From Endothia cerciana (Eukaryota; Ascomycota; Sordariomycetes; Diaporthales; Cryphonectriaceae), in NCBI GenBank assembly GCA_026119935.1, contig JALRMH010000039.1, forward strand, positions 248,001-312,000: DNA of 64,000 bases, in the 5' to 3' direction. Positions 22,180 to 34,259 of this stretch are shown one piece after another (within the stretch, counting starts at the first letter, position 1; every line of letters begins with the position of its first letter). The notes below the pieces were generated by a model. It ran no database searches. It was given only the letters and a program-made list of their open reading frames with translations, and had not been told where the DNA came from. Made by a program: the position numbers and the translations under genes.

Positions 22180-24029
22180 ATGTCTCGCATCCAACTTCTA
22201 GACCTGCCGGACGAGCTTCTCGGCGCCATCATCAGCCAGCTCGCCACCGCGGCGGACACCATACTCCTTGGTCTTGTCTGCAAACGCGTGTACGGGCTCG
22301 TTGCAACCTCACCGGTCTGGCGCCGACACTGCCTCTGCACCTGGAAGCGCTGGGATGACCGACATGACTTTGAATCAAGGCTCTCAAGGCCTCTTCTGCA
22401 GACCGACTGGCGCGCTCTTTACGTTGAGCGGTTAAGGACCGATCGTCGCATGCTGGGCCTCTTCGAGTTGCTGCTGGCCACGCAGCAGGCCAAGTCTTCA
22501 CGGACTCATGACCTGGCAAAATTTGGCCCGGATGTGGAGGATCTCCTCTTCCGACTGTCCCAGGAAACGCCTGATGAAGCTGAAGATGTGCTCGCTAGGC
22601 GCTGGCACGCGGACGCAATCCTAGCATTGGCATCTCGGCGTCAGGCCATCGATATATGGATGAGACTTGAGCGCGGAGTCCATGTCGAGCTGGAGGAAGC
22701 CATCGGTGCTTATGATGGATTTGTGCTGGGGCACTCCTCCAGCATGGAAGTTATCGGATCATCCCTGGACAGGGTTGCTGCTGCCATCCGGCAGCAAACC
22801 CCGGGTTTCGACGATATGACGATACGGCGGAAAGCGGTTGTCATTGCGGATCACCTACGATCCGAGAGACTTGTGGGCATATCTGATGAGGAAGACTATC
22901 ACGCTCTGCGGAATAATTTCTTCAGCACGGCACTGTCTGCCTCCGGCAAGCAGAGGCGGGGCTGTCTGCCGCTGCAATCAGTCGTGATCTACTGCGCCGT
23001 CGCCCGGAGATTGGGCGTGGACGCCGCACCGTCCAACTTCCCGCGCCACGTGCACGCGGTCATATCAGCACCGACCGACACAACCCTCGATGGGCACATC
23101 CGGGAGAATGATGCCTACTTGGACGCCCAAGCCGATGTTACGATGTACATGGATCCCTTCCGCCAGAGCGACGAAGTTCATTTCGACACGCTCCATAACC
23201 AGCTCTTACAGATGGGTGTCCCACACCATGACCACGCTGAATTCCTCAGTCCTACGACCACAGTTGAGATGCTGTTGCGGACAGGCCGCAATATTCACGT
23301 ATCAACTGAGGGGGTGCACATGCTGGGTGTACAGGACGACGGCGACACTGACATCCCGGGGCCCGATGTTGACCTCGCCAGGTTCGCCGCCGTGTGGTCG
23401 CTCTTCATAATCGGCGTCAGTGACCCCGCCAGAGCAAGCATCCGCCGGCGACAGACAATGCGGTTCTTGCTTGAGCAGCTGCAGACGCAGTTCCCGCAAG
23501 ACGTGAACACCTTCTCTGAGGCCGTACCGCGCCTCCTGCAGAACCTGCCTGAGCACTCGCTGGCATTAGACCTGATTTCGAAGTTGCAGAGCATGGATCG
23601 CGAGCCGAAAGCATGCAAGCGTCGAGTGCCTGGGGTTGAGGTGACGCACCGGGTCGGAACGTACTTCGGGCACAGACGCTACGGCTACCTAGGATTCATC
23701 GTCGGCTGGGACCCGCGATGTGCGGCACCAGCGGAGTGGATTATGCAGATGAAGGTGGACGACCTGCCGAGTGGAAGAAACCAGCCATTTTATAATGTTG
23801 TGTAAGTGGCACGATCATACATTCCTGACCATGTCAAGTCAGCTAACTCACGGGCTTCTGTAGGGCCATGGATAAGACCCCCAGATACGTGGCCGAGGAG
23901 AACATAACACCACTGATAGGCCGGCCACCGCAGCAGCTGATGAAGATTGCGGGGAAGTTCTTCAAGCGCTGGGATGAAGACGGGCACAGATTTGTCAGCA
24001 ATATTCGGGATGTGTATCCTGACGACTAA
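22180..24029 (+). CDS. FBXO21-like F-box protein with SirB1 and YccV domains
   Basis: Two exons (22180-23801 and 23864-24029) with a 62-nt phase-2 intron give 595 residues. An F-box lies at ~5-50 (LLDLPDELLGAIISQL, VCKRVY). The middle (~205-400) matches the transglutaminase-like SirB1 domain, with GCLPLQSVVIYCAVARRLG and the following FPRHVHAV. The C-terminal ~485-590 is a YccV/HspQ-type domain: YFGHRRYGYLGFIVGWD, NQPFYNVV across the intron, and YVAEENI. This domain order is that of FBXO21, the substrate receptor of an SCF ubiquitin ligase. The fungal targets are unknown. The intron falls inside the YccV domain, and both sides fit the family, which supports the splice. Confidence 0.88.
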
Positions 24030-26467
24030 CTTTACGGTGAAGAGGCATACAAGCTGCCACCTTACCAATGCTCCGGCCCTCAATATTAGCTTTACAGAAT
24101 AGCTCTGGACCTATGTTCTCCTGATACTGTTGGTACTTCCACTTCATTCAACTCCAAACCACTACTATGAGGCTAAATAAGAGAATCTCTGGTCTGAGAC
24201 GGCCTATCTAGAATGTGTTTGTGAACGCCCTGCAAATAAATATATCTCCTTCCCACAAATACGAACTTGAATCATTTATAGATGTAGGCAAGAATAAATC
24301 TTGAAGAGTGCAAGACTGCCTAAAACAGGGCATATACCAAAGAGCTTGTTCGAAAACGAAACGGCACTGGAGAGACAGACGGAAACTCTGGAACGAAATT
24401 GGCTTGGGGAAGAAAAGCTCTAACGTGATCTAACGTGAACTACCCATTAGGCTAATCTTATAATGCTCCGCACTCAGTAGAGAATATTCGCCCCTCGTGG
24501 AGAGGAGTGTCTGGAATGCTGCCTGCATACAAGCTTGTGACGAAGACCTTGTAGCCATTCTAAGGTCCCCCCAGTTACGTGCTATCCTTTGATCTGTTTC
24601 TATCGCTCTGGTGAGAAGCAATTCGAGCGCATCTAAAGTTCAAGACGAAAGAACGTAGTAACAGGTGAGCAATGCCGACAGTGTGCGAGCTGTAAAGGAG
24701 GTCAAGTGGTATCCGAGCGATGGCGGTAAAGCCGTGCAATTTGAAGTTGACTCTTGGTCTCTGTTCTTAGTGCTCTTCACGTCTTCCCGACTCTTCATAC
24801 TTCATCCCTTCCTCGCACCCTATTCTCTCTCTTCTCGCTTCCCTTATTCCCTTTGCTACCTTTCGTCTTCGGGCGCTGACTAGTGGACGGTGTCCAGTTT
24901 AACCCACACTGCCTGAGTCTTGTTTGGTTCGGTGTTCGGGGAGGTGGGACAACATCTACAAGGAGAAGGTGAGGGGGAATGGTCCGAGTGGACAGCGAAA
25001 CAACTGTTGGGAAAAAGCGATCGCCAGTGCTTGAACGCTGGCTGTACGTACCTATGTTTCCCCTGAACAACGTCCAAACTCGGCGGGAGTCAAAAGAATA
25101 ATTAATTAATTAAGGCTCTGTGCTCTACACATGGGCAGGTTCATGCCTGCGTCGGAGATACATTGTCTGTCAGTCTGAAAAAGCACGTCACCACGACTCA
25201 CCTGGTTTATCCGGCGTCATCATCCCGTCTTTAATATCTACATCTTGTTGCATACCTCCCATTCTACTGTACGCCTCGTATTGCGGAGTAGAACTTCCGG
25301 TATTCGGCCTTGACAAACTTGGGCCGACGGCACTAGCGCCGGGATGTGATGCAGGAGTACTTAGCATCGATACTGTGCGTTGCGGCTTGAAATCGACGAC
25401 GCCCAGTCGAGATCTTCAAAGTCGATGACGGGTCGTCAGTGTACAAACCGCACTCGGCACGCCCACTTCCCGTCTGTGCTCGGTGCACAGCGCTCCCGTA
25501 ATCATTATGAACACGCGGCATCACCCTGGTACCCATCAGCTCACCAAAGACGGGGAACATCCGAGTACGCCGAGATGCTTCCTGAACCGACTTGTCTACG
25601 GGCTCGTCATTGTGACGATGTGCCTTCGCGACTGGTTGCGGCCTTCCAACTGCAAACGTCACCGACCCACCGGAACCTCAATTGGTCATCTTCACCGATG
25701 ATGGAGTTCTCTGAGTACACATACTATGTAGTAGTAAGTCACAATCGAGCATGGCTGAACGCCGCTTTTCCGCGAGAGCGTGGCGCGCTTATAGGTTACA
25801 GCCCCAGAAGTTCCCGTGCGGCTATTTTTTTTTTTTGGATATTCCCAGCTAGATGTGCGTCGTCTTGCAGTCTTAGTGCCACTGGCGTACGGACGGCCTG
25901 GGTGTTCAGGCCTTCGATCCTTGTCTCCTTTAGCCTTTTTTCCTATTTTTTTTCCCTTTCCCTTTCTGGTCAGACGGTCTGCACGAAGTCGTGAAGGTTG
26001 GCCGTAATTTTGTGCAAGTACTGCCTGCTACTACGCTGCTGTGCCATCGAAATCCTGATTCTGACCTGGAGACTTGTTTATCCTGCATCCCCAGGTACAT
26101 GTACATCGCCCCACAAGCCATGTGTAGCGTTGTTAGTGTCATGATTGGCATTGGCATTTCTCCATTTGAAGTCGTACCTAGTGGTCGTCTTGTGGTTAGG
26201 CATTGCCGCAGTACACAATGCGGGTGATGCCTCCTCTTGATGACGATCGATAAACTTTATCCAAGTCACCACCCCTGGCGATGAGTCAGGATACTACAAC
26301 GCATTCTTACGGCACTTATTTTGAGAAGCCGATATCGTCTTTGGCTATTGTTGGAGCAAGGACAGGAGGCGGTGCCTTGGAGTACTATAAGAGAACAGTG
26401 AAGTGTCTAATTTCATGTAGGTCATAGTGCGCCACTCCTCCATCACTCATCCTCAACTCAAGTAAAC
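24030..26467. other. 2.4-kb intergenic region
   Basis: No gene recognised. It holds an AATTAATTAATTAA tract near 25098-25113 and pyrimidine-rich tracts near 25825-25838 and 25935-25965. A frame at 25380-25994 shows no domain. The last ~200 bases are the promoter of the Rds1-like gene. Confidence 0.45.
26385..26392 (+). promoter_or_regulatory. TATA-like element of the Rds1-like gene
   Basis: CTATAAGA lies 76 bases before the ATG at 26468, a plausible TATA box for a short-leader, regulated gene. One CCCCT stress-type element is present near 26272. Confidence 0.4.
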
Positions 26468-27877
26468 ATGGCTGGATTCCTCGCCGCCGGTGGTATTCTT
26501 GCGCTGGTACAGCCGGCCTTGGCTATGCCCGTCCTCGAAGCGCGCTTCATCTCCACTCCCACAACCACCATCACATCGGCAGCCGCCGTCACTGCCAGCG
26601 TTGTTCCAGTCACAGATGTCACTTCTCATGGCCCCTATACCGGACCGTCCCCCACCACAACAGGAGCCCTGTCCACGAGCGTGCTCGCCGCCTATGTGCA
26701 AGCCCTGCCCGCCGAATCTAGCAAGTATGACTACCCAGCCGATGGTGAGCTCCATGCCGATGAGCCTGCTCCCTACACACCGGCGGGAGGCTTGGGCACG
26801 AACGGATCGGCCCCAGTCTACCGCGTGCAATCCGACTTCGACTACCAGTCGATCCAGCTCGGGCTGTACCAGGAGTGGATCGAGCTCGACCTCTTCCACT
26901 ATGGCCTCGCCACCTACTCCGTGGCGGACTTCGAAGCGGCCGGCCTCACTGCCGAGGACCGCTTCCTGCTGGAGTTCATGGCTGACCAGGAGGTTGGCCA
27001 CGCCACGCTCCTGACCAACATGCTCGGCCCCAACGCGCCCAAGCAGTGCACCTACAACTACCCTTCGATGAACGTGCGCGAGTACATCGACTTCAGCCAG
27101 AAGCTCACCCGCTGGGGCGAGTCGGGCGTCTATGGCTTCCTCAACCACCTGGACTCCCGCGAGGTCGGCCAGCTCCTGCTGCAGTCCATCTCCACTGAGG
27201 CCCGCCAGCAGATGATCTTCCGCCAGTTCAACGGGCAGTTCCCCATGCCCGTCTGGTTCGAGACCGGCGTCCCTCAGTCTTGGGCGTGGACCCTGCTCGC
27301 CCCTTACATCTCGTCCTGCCCCGAGGGCACCAAACAGATGATCTGGGAGAACTTCCCCGCGCTGCACATCCTCAACCAGCCCAACGCGGCCCGCATCGAC
27401 GGCGCCGACGTCTGGAACGAGACCCGCGGCGACTACGTCAACACGCTGAGTACCGACGGCATCGCCCCCGAGGACGCCTGCGTCAACGCCACCGCGGTCG
27501 GCGCCAACTGCGCCCCGGCCATCACGCACAACAGGACCGAGCCGCTGTCGTACGCCGGCCGCGAGGTATTCCTGCAGTGGGAGGAGCCGGGCAAGCCCGT
27601 CGGCCCCAACAGCAGCTACGTCACGAGCACCAGCGCCGGCACGCCAAAATATGCGCTCTGGGTGTCGCAGCTGAACGCGACCTACTCGCCCCTGCTGAAC
27701 GTCAGCGGCAACTCCGCCTACACCATCCAGCCAAACATCTCGACTTACGAGGGAGACCCGGCTGTGAACGGAACAATGTTCCTGGCGATCACCGACGAGG
27801 ATCTTTATGTTACCCCATTCAACTTGAGCATGGTGAACCCGCATGTCTACGCCGTGTCTCTGTACCAGGCAGGCTAG
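26468..27877 (+). CDS. Rds1-like secreted ferritin-fold protein
   Basis: One uninterrupted exon of 469 residues, with a strong start context. Residues 1-20 are a signal peptide ending in LALVQPALA. A Ser/Thr-rich stretch follows. Residues ~118-275 form a ferritin-like four-helix region, with YQSIQLGLYQEWIELDLFHYG, FLLEFMADQEVGHATLL and the Glu/His pairs typical of the fold. The C-terminal ~190 residues are rich in N-glycosylation sequons (NGSA, NSS, NATYS, NVSG, NISTYE, NGTM). The family includes the Schizosaccharomyces pombe stress-related Rds1 protein and many extracellular fungal paralogues. No enzymatic role is established. The gene has high GC at third positions, which creates a near-full-length antisense frame. 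Confidence 0.85.
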   Translation: MAGFLAAGGILALVQPALAMPVLEARFISTPTTTITSAAAVTASVVPVTDVTSHGPYTGPSPTTTGALSTSVLAAYVQALPAESSKYDYPADGELHADEPAPYTPAGGLGTNGSAPVYRVQSDFDYQSIQLGLYQEWIELDLFHYGLATYSVADFEAAGLTAEDRFLLEFMADQEVGHATLLTNMLGPNAPKQCTYNYPSMNVREYIDFSQKLTRWGESGVYGFLNHLDSREVGQLLLQSISTEARQQMIFRQFNGQFPMPVWFETGVPQSWAWTLLAPYISSCPEGTKQMIWENFPALHILNQPNAARIDGADVWNETRGDYVNTLSTDGIAPEDACVNATAVGANCAPAITHNRTEPLSYAGREVFLQWEEPGKPVGPNSSYVTSTSAGTPKYALWVSQLNATYSPLLNVSGNSAYTIQPNISTYEGDPAVNGTMFLAITDEDLYVTPFNLSMVNPHVYAVSLYQAG

Positions 27878-28719
27878 GCGCTATGTCTTTACCCATAATG
27901 TGCTGATATTGGTAATGCTGTGATAATGTAATCGACTGGGTAGACAATAAAATCGTCGTGTATAATTCGGTGAATTGCTGGGCTTCATGCATACATACAA
28001 AGTTTGTATTTCTTCCTAACGCATCTCATCCATGCTACCTAGGACTAATTATTCCCCAATCATGAATACCAGTAATACCGTGATGCTCGCAAGGTCACAT
28101 TGTCAGCCAGAAGCATGACTGCCGGTGCTGATGAAAGAATGTTAGAGAGGATATGTCCCTTTGCTTTAGCACATGGCAAACTTCAAGTGTGAGCGAGGAA
28201 GAGAAGGGGAGGAACAGCAGAACTAAAACAGACGGAAGGGGGGTTAGACCTGGATGAAGCTACGAATTGAGTCGGAACGTTGTGAAATCCTTATAATTAT
28301 ATGTCATGAGTCTGTGGCAGGCCAGAGATGCCGTTCACACCCGTAGACGTCGGCCCTTTCATGTGGATCGTCCACGTCTCCCTCCCGGAGTCCTCCCTTC
28401 ATATAGTATTCTAGACCTCACCTACCTGTTGAACATACTCAAACAACAAGAGTCAGATTTCCCAATCAAGCCTCAAGAGTGTGTTTCAAGAGTATACATC
28501 GCAACCTGCCTTATTGGGTTAGTATGGTGACCCGGATCACATCATCAACAGCTATGGTGATGCCGGGGTTCGGCTCCGCCCACCATCTTATCAGCGGCCC
28601 CGCAACGCCGGCAGTAAACAACGCGTCTCAGATCTGTTCTAACCTCCCCAACCTTGTTCTCGCGAACCTCAAAATTCAGAACCGGCAAGGACTGGGTTGA
28701 CGTCGAGGTTCCTTTCCGG
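27878..28719. other. Intergenic region between the Rds1-like and amidohydrolase genes
   Basis: Nothing recognised. An open stretch runs into the amidohydrolase frame upstream of its ATG but begins only at TTG codons. Confidence 0.45.
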
Positions 28720-31698
28720 ATGAACGAAGATATGGACGCGGAAAAGAACGGCCTGCCGCCATACAGCGCCGTGGCTGGACCACCCGCGGGACCTCCTCAA
28801 TGGCAACATCATGGACGACGGCACATAAGGCGCTCGAGAGCCGTGCGGCTTGCCGTGCTCTCGTTCTTGGTCTTCATCGTCTACGCCCAATGGAAGCAGA
28901 TCCCCTCAGCTTCTCGACACGGCAGGGGCGGCCACGGGCATCTGACCGTCAGCCGACACGGCCTATCCATCGCCAAGCTGCATGACGATCTCGCCGTGTG
29001 CTCCAAGCTGCGCTCCAAGCCACAGGACCCGATCGGCCTAGGCCGTGAGCGCAACGCACGCTACATCGACGGCCATAAGCCCACCCTCATTCGGAACGCG
29101 ACCATCTGGGTTGGCGAGCCCGCCCAGGGAACTTCGGCTGAGGATGCCCGGGCCGGGAAGGGTTGGGGGTGGATAACTTCCGACGTCTACGTCGAGTACG
29201 GTCTCATCAAGGAGGTCGGCAAGGACATCTCGGCCGCCGGCCTTCCAGAGGATACGATCATCTGGGATGCCAAGGGCCGACAGCTCACGTCAGGCGTGAT
29301 CGATATGCACAGCCATTCTGGTGTCAACTCGCTGCCTGATCTGAGGGGCAACGATGATACGAACGAGATGTCGTCGGATATCACGCCCTACGTTCGGTCC
29401 ATTGATGGTATTCAGCCCGGTGATCATCAGATTCAGGTCATCAAGTCCGGCGGCGTGACTACGAGCCTAGTCCTGCCAGGATCAGGCAACAACATCGGCG
29501 GCGAGGCGTACGTGATCAAGCACGCCGTCGGCAAGCCCGATGGTCGGGAGGAGGTCAGCGCCGAGGCCATGCTCGCGGACCCCGACAGGAACTGGAGGTA
29601 CATGAAGATGGCCTGCGGCGAGAACGCCAAGCGCGTGTACGGCAAGGTCGGCGAGAAGGGGCCCGTTAGCCGCATGGGCGAGTCGTGGGAGTTCAGACAT
29701 GCCTTCGAGCAGGCCGCGAAGCTGAACAGCGAGCAGGACGACTGGTGCAATGCCGCGGATGCTGTCGGCGTCGAGAACATGCGCGCCTACCTCCCACAGG
29801 AGCTGCAGTGGGAGTCTCTTGGTGCAGCTCTCCGTGGGCAAGTCCATATCAACACTCATTGCTACACTGTGCCCGATCTCGAGGCCATGGTCGACCATAC
29901 AAACGAGTTCAAGTTCGCCGTGCGGGCTTTCCACCACGCTCATCAGACATTCCTCGTACCTGAGGTAAGTCGACTCGTGGATATCACTGCCGAGCGAGGC
30001 TAATACGCGAAACAGATTCTGAAGCGCAACTGGGGCGGGAGGCCACCAGCTTCCGCAATCTTCGCCACTAATATGTACTACAAGGCCGAGGCCTATATCG
30101 GATCTGAGTATGCAGGCAAGATTCTATACGAAGAAGGCCTGACGCCTGTCTATGTTTCCGATAACCCGGTGCTCAACGCCCAGCATGTCCTATTCGAGGC
30201 CGCCAAGGGCTACAAATTCGGGCTGCCATATCACGCTGCTCTGGCTGCCGTCACCACCGAGCCGGCCGACTTGCTGGGTCTGGGCAACCGTCTTGGCAAG
30301 ATCAAGCCTGGCTACGATGCAGACATTGTGGTCTGGGACTCAGATCCGCTGAGCGTCGGGGCCACCCCTGTTCAGGTCTGGATCGATGGGACTGCGCAGT
30401 ACGACGACCCTTTTGAGCTGGAGAAGCCACTCGCCCAGCCCATCGTGCCGGACCTCAGCCTGAACAGCACACACGAGGAGATTGCACAGCTGGATGACGT
30501 CGTGTTTAGCGGTGTGACCAGAGTGTTGCTGAGCAGCGATGAGCACGCCGGGGCGGCAGACACGCCTTTCAATGTTGTCGTCTCGAGTGGCAAGATCGCT
30601 TGTGTCGGGGCCTGCAATGCTGAGATGGGTGTAACTATTGCGAAGGGAGCCAAAGCCGTTCAGCTGAACAACGGCTATCTCACAGATTCCTTCACTGCGT
30701 TCGGCTCCACACTGGGCCTGAACGCGATTGACGCCGAGTCCACCACCGACGACGGCGACAGCACGAAGGTTTTCAGCCGAGCCATTGACGGGCTGGCTCT
30801 CGACACCAAGAAGCTGCATGTCGCCCACGAGTTCGGTATAACCCGTGCCATCACTGCACCGAAGTTCGCCGGAGGTTCCGACAGCTCTCGTCATGGCGTG
30901 AGTGTGGGATTCTCGACCGGAGCAAAGACTGCTCTCGACGACGGCGCCGTGTGGGCTGATGATGTTGCTGTCCACTATACACTCAGCAACTCCGCAAAGC
31001 GAGACGACACACCGTCCATCTCAAGTGCCGTCGGGGCCTTCCGCTACAAGTTGCTCAAGGCCGTCACGTCGGCAGAAGACATCAAGGACCCCTATTCGGA
31101 GGAGGCCTACCTAAAGAAGGTCGTCGCGGGAGGGCTCCCCGTAGTCGTCACCGTGCACTCCGCCGATACCATCGCCGCGGTCCTCAGGGTCAAGAAGACA
31201 GTGGAAGACGAGATCAGCGCGCATTCAACGAGCACACCCGGAAAGATCAGGCTGGCCCTCGTAGGCGGGGCGGAGTCATACCTCGTGGCAGACGAGCTCG
31301 CAGCAGCCGGGGTCGGCGTCGTGCTCGCGCCGGCGCAGAGCTACGCCGCAAGTTGGCAAGAGCGCCGCGCCCTCTCCGGCGCCCCGCTCACGAACGGCAC
31401 GGCCATCGACAGGCTGGTCGAGGCGGGCGTGGTCACCGCCCTGGGACTCGAGGAGGACTGGGTCGTTCGCGATCTGGCACTGCTGGCGGGCGTTGCTTAC
31501 AAGAATGGTGGTGGACGGCTGAGCGAGAAGGGTGCTCTAGATCTTGTCTCGACCAACGTCTACAAGATGTTGGGCATCGAGACGCCAGAGGCCGAGGCCC
31601 TTGGACATTTTGCCGTGTTCGAGGGCAGTCCGTTGGAGATCGGGTCCCGGGTGAAGGCTGTTGGTGGTGGCTTGGGAACAGTCTCCGTGTTTGAGTGA
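28720..31698 (+). CDS. Membrane-anchored amidohydrolase (CE9/imidazolonepropionase-like)
   Basis: Two exons (28720-29964 and 30016-31698) with a 51-nt phase-0 intron give 975 residues. The ATG chosen is the first in frame. A cytosolic Pro/Gly-rich leader precedes one membrane helix at ~46-62 (VRLAVLSFLVFIVYAQW), so it is likely a type II protein with its catalytic part in the secretory lumen or outside. The amidohydrolase barrel has the metal motif VIDMHSHSGV, then GGVTTSLVLPGSGN, HINTHCY, and KPGYDADIVVWDSDP near the barrel's end. The last ~400 residues look like a second, weaker amidohydrolase-type repeat (FTAFGSTLGL, GITRAITAPKF) without clear metal ligands. Fungal annotations often call this group carbohydrate esterase 9. 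The substrate is unknown. Confidence 0.82.
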
Positions 31699-32594
31699 TT
31701 TTAGATAGGTGATCGTCTGATGAATCCCCCCGAGGAATCCAACATTCAGGCGCGGGAGGCAGCTGCTGATCTGGAATAGTATTTATATGCTGCAGTGCGT
31801 TTACAGCCACTGCAAACCAGATGAGCGGACCAGTCATCGTGCCGTAAAGATGCTGCGCTTCTTCGTGATGAAATTGTCTAGGCCAACTAAGCCGTCGCCT
31901 GGTGGATGCGAAACGTAAACCTAGCACAGAACTTGAATTCTCCCAGCTACGGACAAAAATGTCTTCCCAGAAGAGCCATTATAGTTTCTCCCCACTTGCT
32001 GTATGGCTGGGAGAAAAACGCTGACGGAGGCCGCGTCGTGGCACTGTAGCGGACCTCGTGAATCTACTAAAAGCATCTACTTCTTGCCTCAGTTTCCTGA
32101 ATCGTGTAACGGGGGAATTGAATAACACCGTAGTTAGATTCCGACATAACGCGACGTGATGTCTATAAGTGAGCTGCGTGTAATGAACAGTAAATACTGA
32201 GCTCCTATTCGATGGGCGGTGGACCATGGACGGCGGAATTCGGCCTTTGGGCTTACCCGGTATACCTGGCGCCGGACAGTTTCAGGGTGGTCGACATCGC
32301 CCTTCAGTCCCGACGATCCGACTAGACCTGGGCATCCAATCAGGTGTACTACAGTACTGCCCTGACGCCAACCTCATCGGCCCTTCCGCCAAAGAGCGAG
32401 ATCTCACGCTGCTTATGTGCGAATTCGCCGTCTTCTTGAGAAACAGCAGCCATCCGGGCCATCCCAAGACCGTCTCCGCTTCTCGACCGGGCGGCATCAA
32501 TCCTGACTTCTGAACAGGGAACACGTCGCATAGAAGACTGTTGAGAAGAGAAACCTTATGCAGCAGCATTGATCCTTCATTATTCATCCTCATC
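31699..32594. other. Intergenic region
   Basis: No gene recognised. It contains the 3' flank of the amidohydrolase and the promoter of the coiled-coil gene. Confidence 0.45.
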
Positions 32595-33546
32595 ATGGTT
32601 CGTTCGTGTCCAATCGCACAGGGCGGCGGCTTCCGCGGCCCTCCTCTACCCTTGGTCCTAGTCCCCGTAGTCGTCCAGCTCGTGCGGTCCAGCTGCGACC
32701 CAAAGATGACGGCATACCTCAGGGACGTCGCCAGGGGAGGACCGGTGGCCATCGCCGAGGATGCCCACAGGATAGCGCAGTACGCCCTGTCGAGGGTCCC
32801 CGCGAACGTGCTGTACTGGTTCGCGTCCAAGGTCCTCAACCTCCCGCCCGAGGTCGCCGTGCGAACGACGGAATTCCTCAAGTCCAGGGGACAGCTCGAG
32901 GTGCCGCCGGGGCAACAGCAGCATCAAACGACACCCTTGAGGATCGAGGGTGCGGCCGGGGTGACGATGGCGGCAGCATCGGCAGGACCAGTAGTCCCGC
33001 CGGAGATCGAGCGGAGGCTGGAGAGGCTGGAGCTGGACTACCAGCTGCTCCGGGAGAAGCACGACGAGTCGGTCGGGTTGCTGACCTACAACAAGCCGGA
33101 TACTGTCAGCTTGCCAGTAAGTCGACACGCGCAGACCAGCCAGCCGATGAGGCTGGTCACTTACGTCTTGGGAACAGAGAGAACTGCCGCTGCCACAAAA
33201 CCCAGCGCCGATACAGCAGATCGAGATGGCAGATGAGTCCATGCAGCTGGTCAAGGTAGAGGGCCCCACAAGTGCTGTCCCATCAACCGCGGGCACGTCA
33301 GACGCTCAGGTACTACTACAGGACGTCGGGCTTCGTGAGTTGGACCCGCCGTTGACAAAATGCCTCCCCCGGCCTCGGACTAATCAATATTGCCTCCCAG
33401 GTCTTGGGAGGATATTCCTGGAATGGGCCGGCGACACCATGAAGCAGTCGCTCGTGACTGCTGCCGCCAAGTCCACCGCCAACCAGGCCTTGGTCGGGGC
33501 GGGAGTCGACCTGGCCGGAAGGCTCGTGGACGCGATTGTGACTTGA
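32595..33546 (+). CDS. Unrecognised protein with coiled coil and hydrophobic N-terminus
   Basis: Three exons (32595-33116, 33178-33334, 33401-33546) with GT-AG introns of 61 and 66 nt give 274 residues. The second intron has an ACTAATC branch site. All phases close, which supports a real gene. The N-terminus carries a short hydrophobic run (PLPLVLVPVVVQLV). Residues ~150-170 form a likely coiled coil (EIERRLERLELDYQLLREK), and the C-terminus is Ala/Gly-rich and amphipathic (ANQALVGAGVDLAGRLVDAI). I do not recognise a family. It lies tail-to-tail with the HeLo-Rho fusion gene, 713 bases apart, so a functional link is possible but unproven. Confidence 0.6.
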
Positions 33547-34259
33547 GAGCGTGAGATAAAATCACAGCACGCGATCAGAAATATCGATTATCCGGTCAAC
33601 GTGCCGCATATAGGGTGCGCCGGGTCAAGCTTCAGGAATAGCTACGCCGCTACTGGAATACAGTGCTCACTGTAGCTGCTTCTGATGGCGCGGTGGCCTG
33701 AGTTGCACCGGATCCTGATGGCATTTCGCAGCCTGCGTCGGCCGAGCAGCACTTCAAGATACCACAGGGAGGTACCCGCCGGTGGGAGTACATACTAAGT
33801 CCCACCGCCATCAAACTAACAGGGCTATTGGTCAGGTGAGCCTGGCTACCTGTAGAACGCCTGAGGGAAGTCGGGCAAGGGATATCCGAGAAGGGAAGAG
33901 ATCAGAAGAGCAGTGGGAGTATTGTAGACATTAGATGAGCGCGGGTGCTTTCAGGCGATATCATTGCCAGATTTATTTCAGCTTTGGTCTGATCTCTATC
34001 CAAGCCATGGCACAAGATTTGAAGCCTTTTCCCGCAGCCCAAAATGCACACTATCACGTCCCACCCATCCATCTCTCTATATAACATGCCAACGCTGGCA
34101 TTGATGCATCCAAGCTAGGCTGAGGTATATATGCAAACATGTACGGGAAGACGTTATGCGAACATCGTGGTCTTCCGTATTTAGGAGCTGGCGGTCCCGA
34201 GGACAGGTCCTGACCTTGCCTGAGCCCATGCCTCCGAGCGAGGTCCTATGCCTCGTCCA
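33547..34259. other. Convergent intergenic region
   Basis: This lies between two converging genes. It holds their 3' flanks and nothing else recognised. Confidence 0.45.

Noticed and set aside
26453..27844. 463-residue antisense open frame over the Rds1-like gene
   Set aside because: It is the mirror of a GC-rich coding region with strong third-position bias; the sense protein has a signal peptide, ferritin-like motifs and sequons, while the antisense one has no domain.
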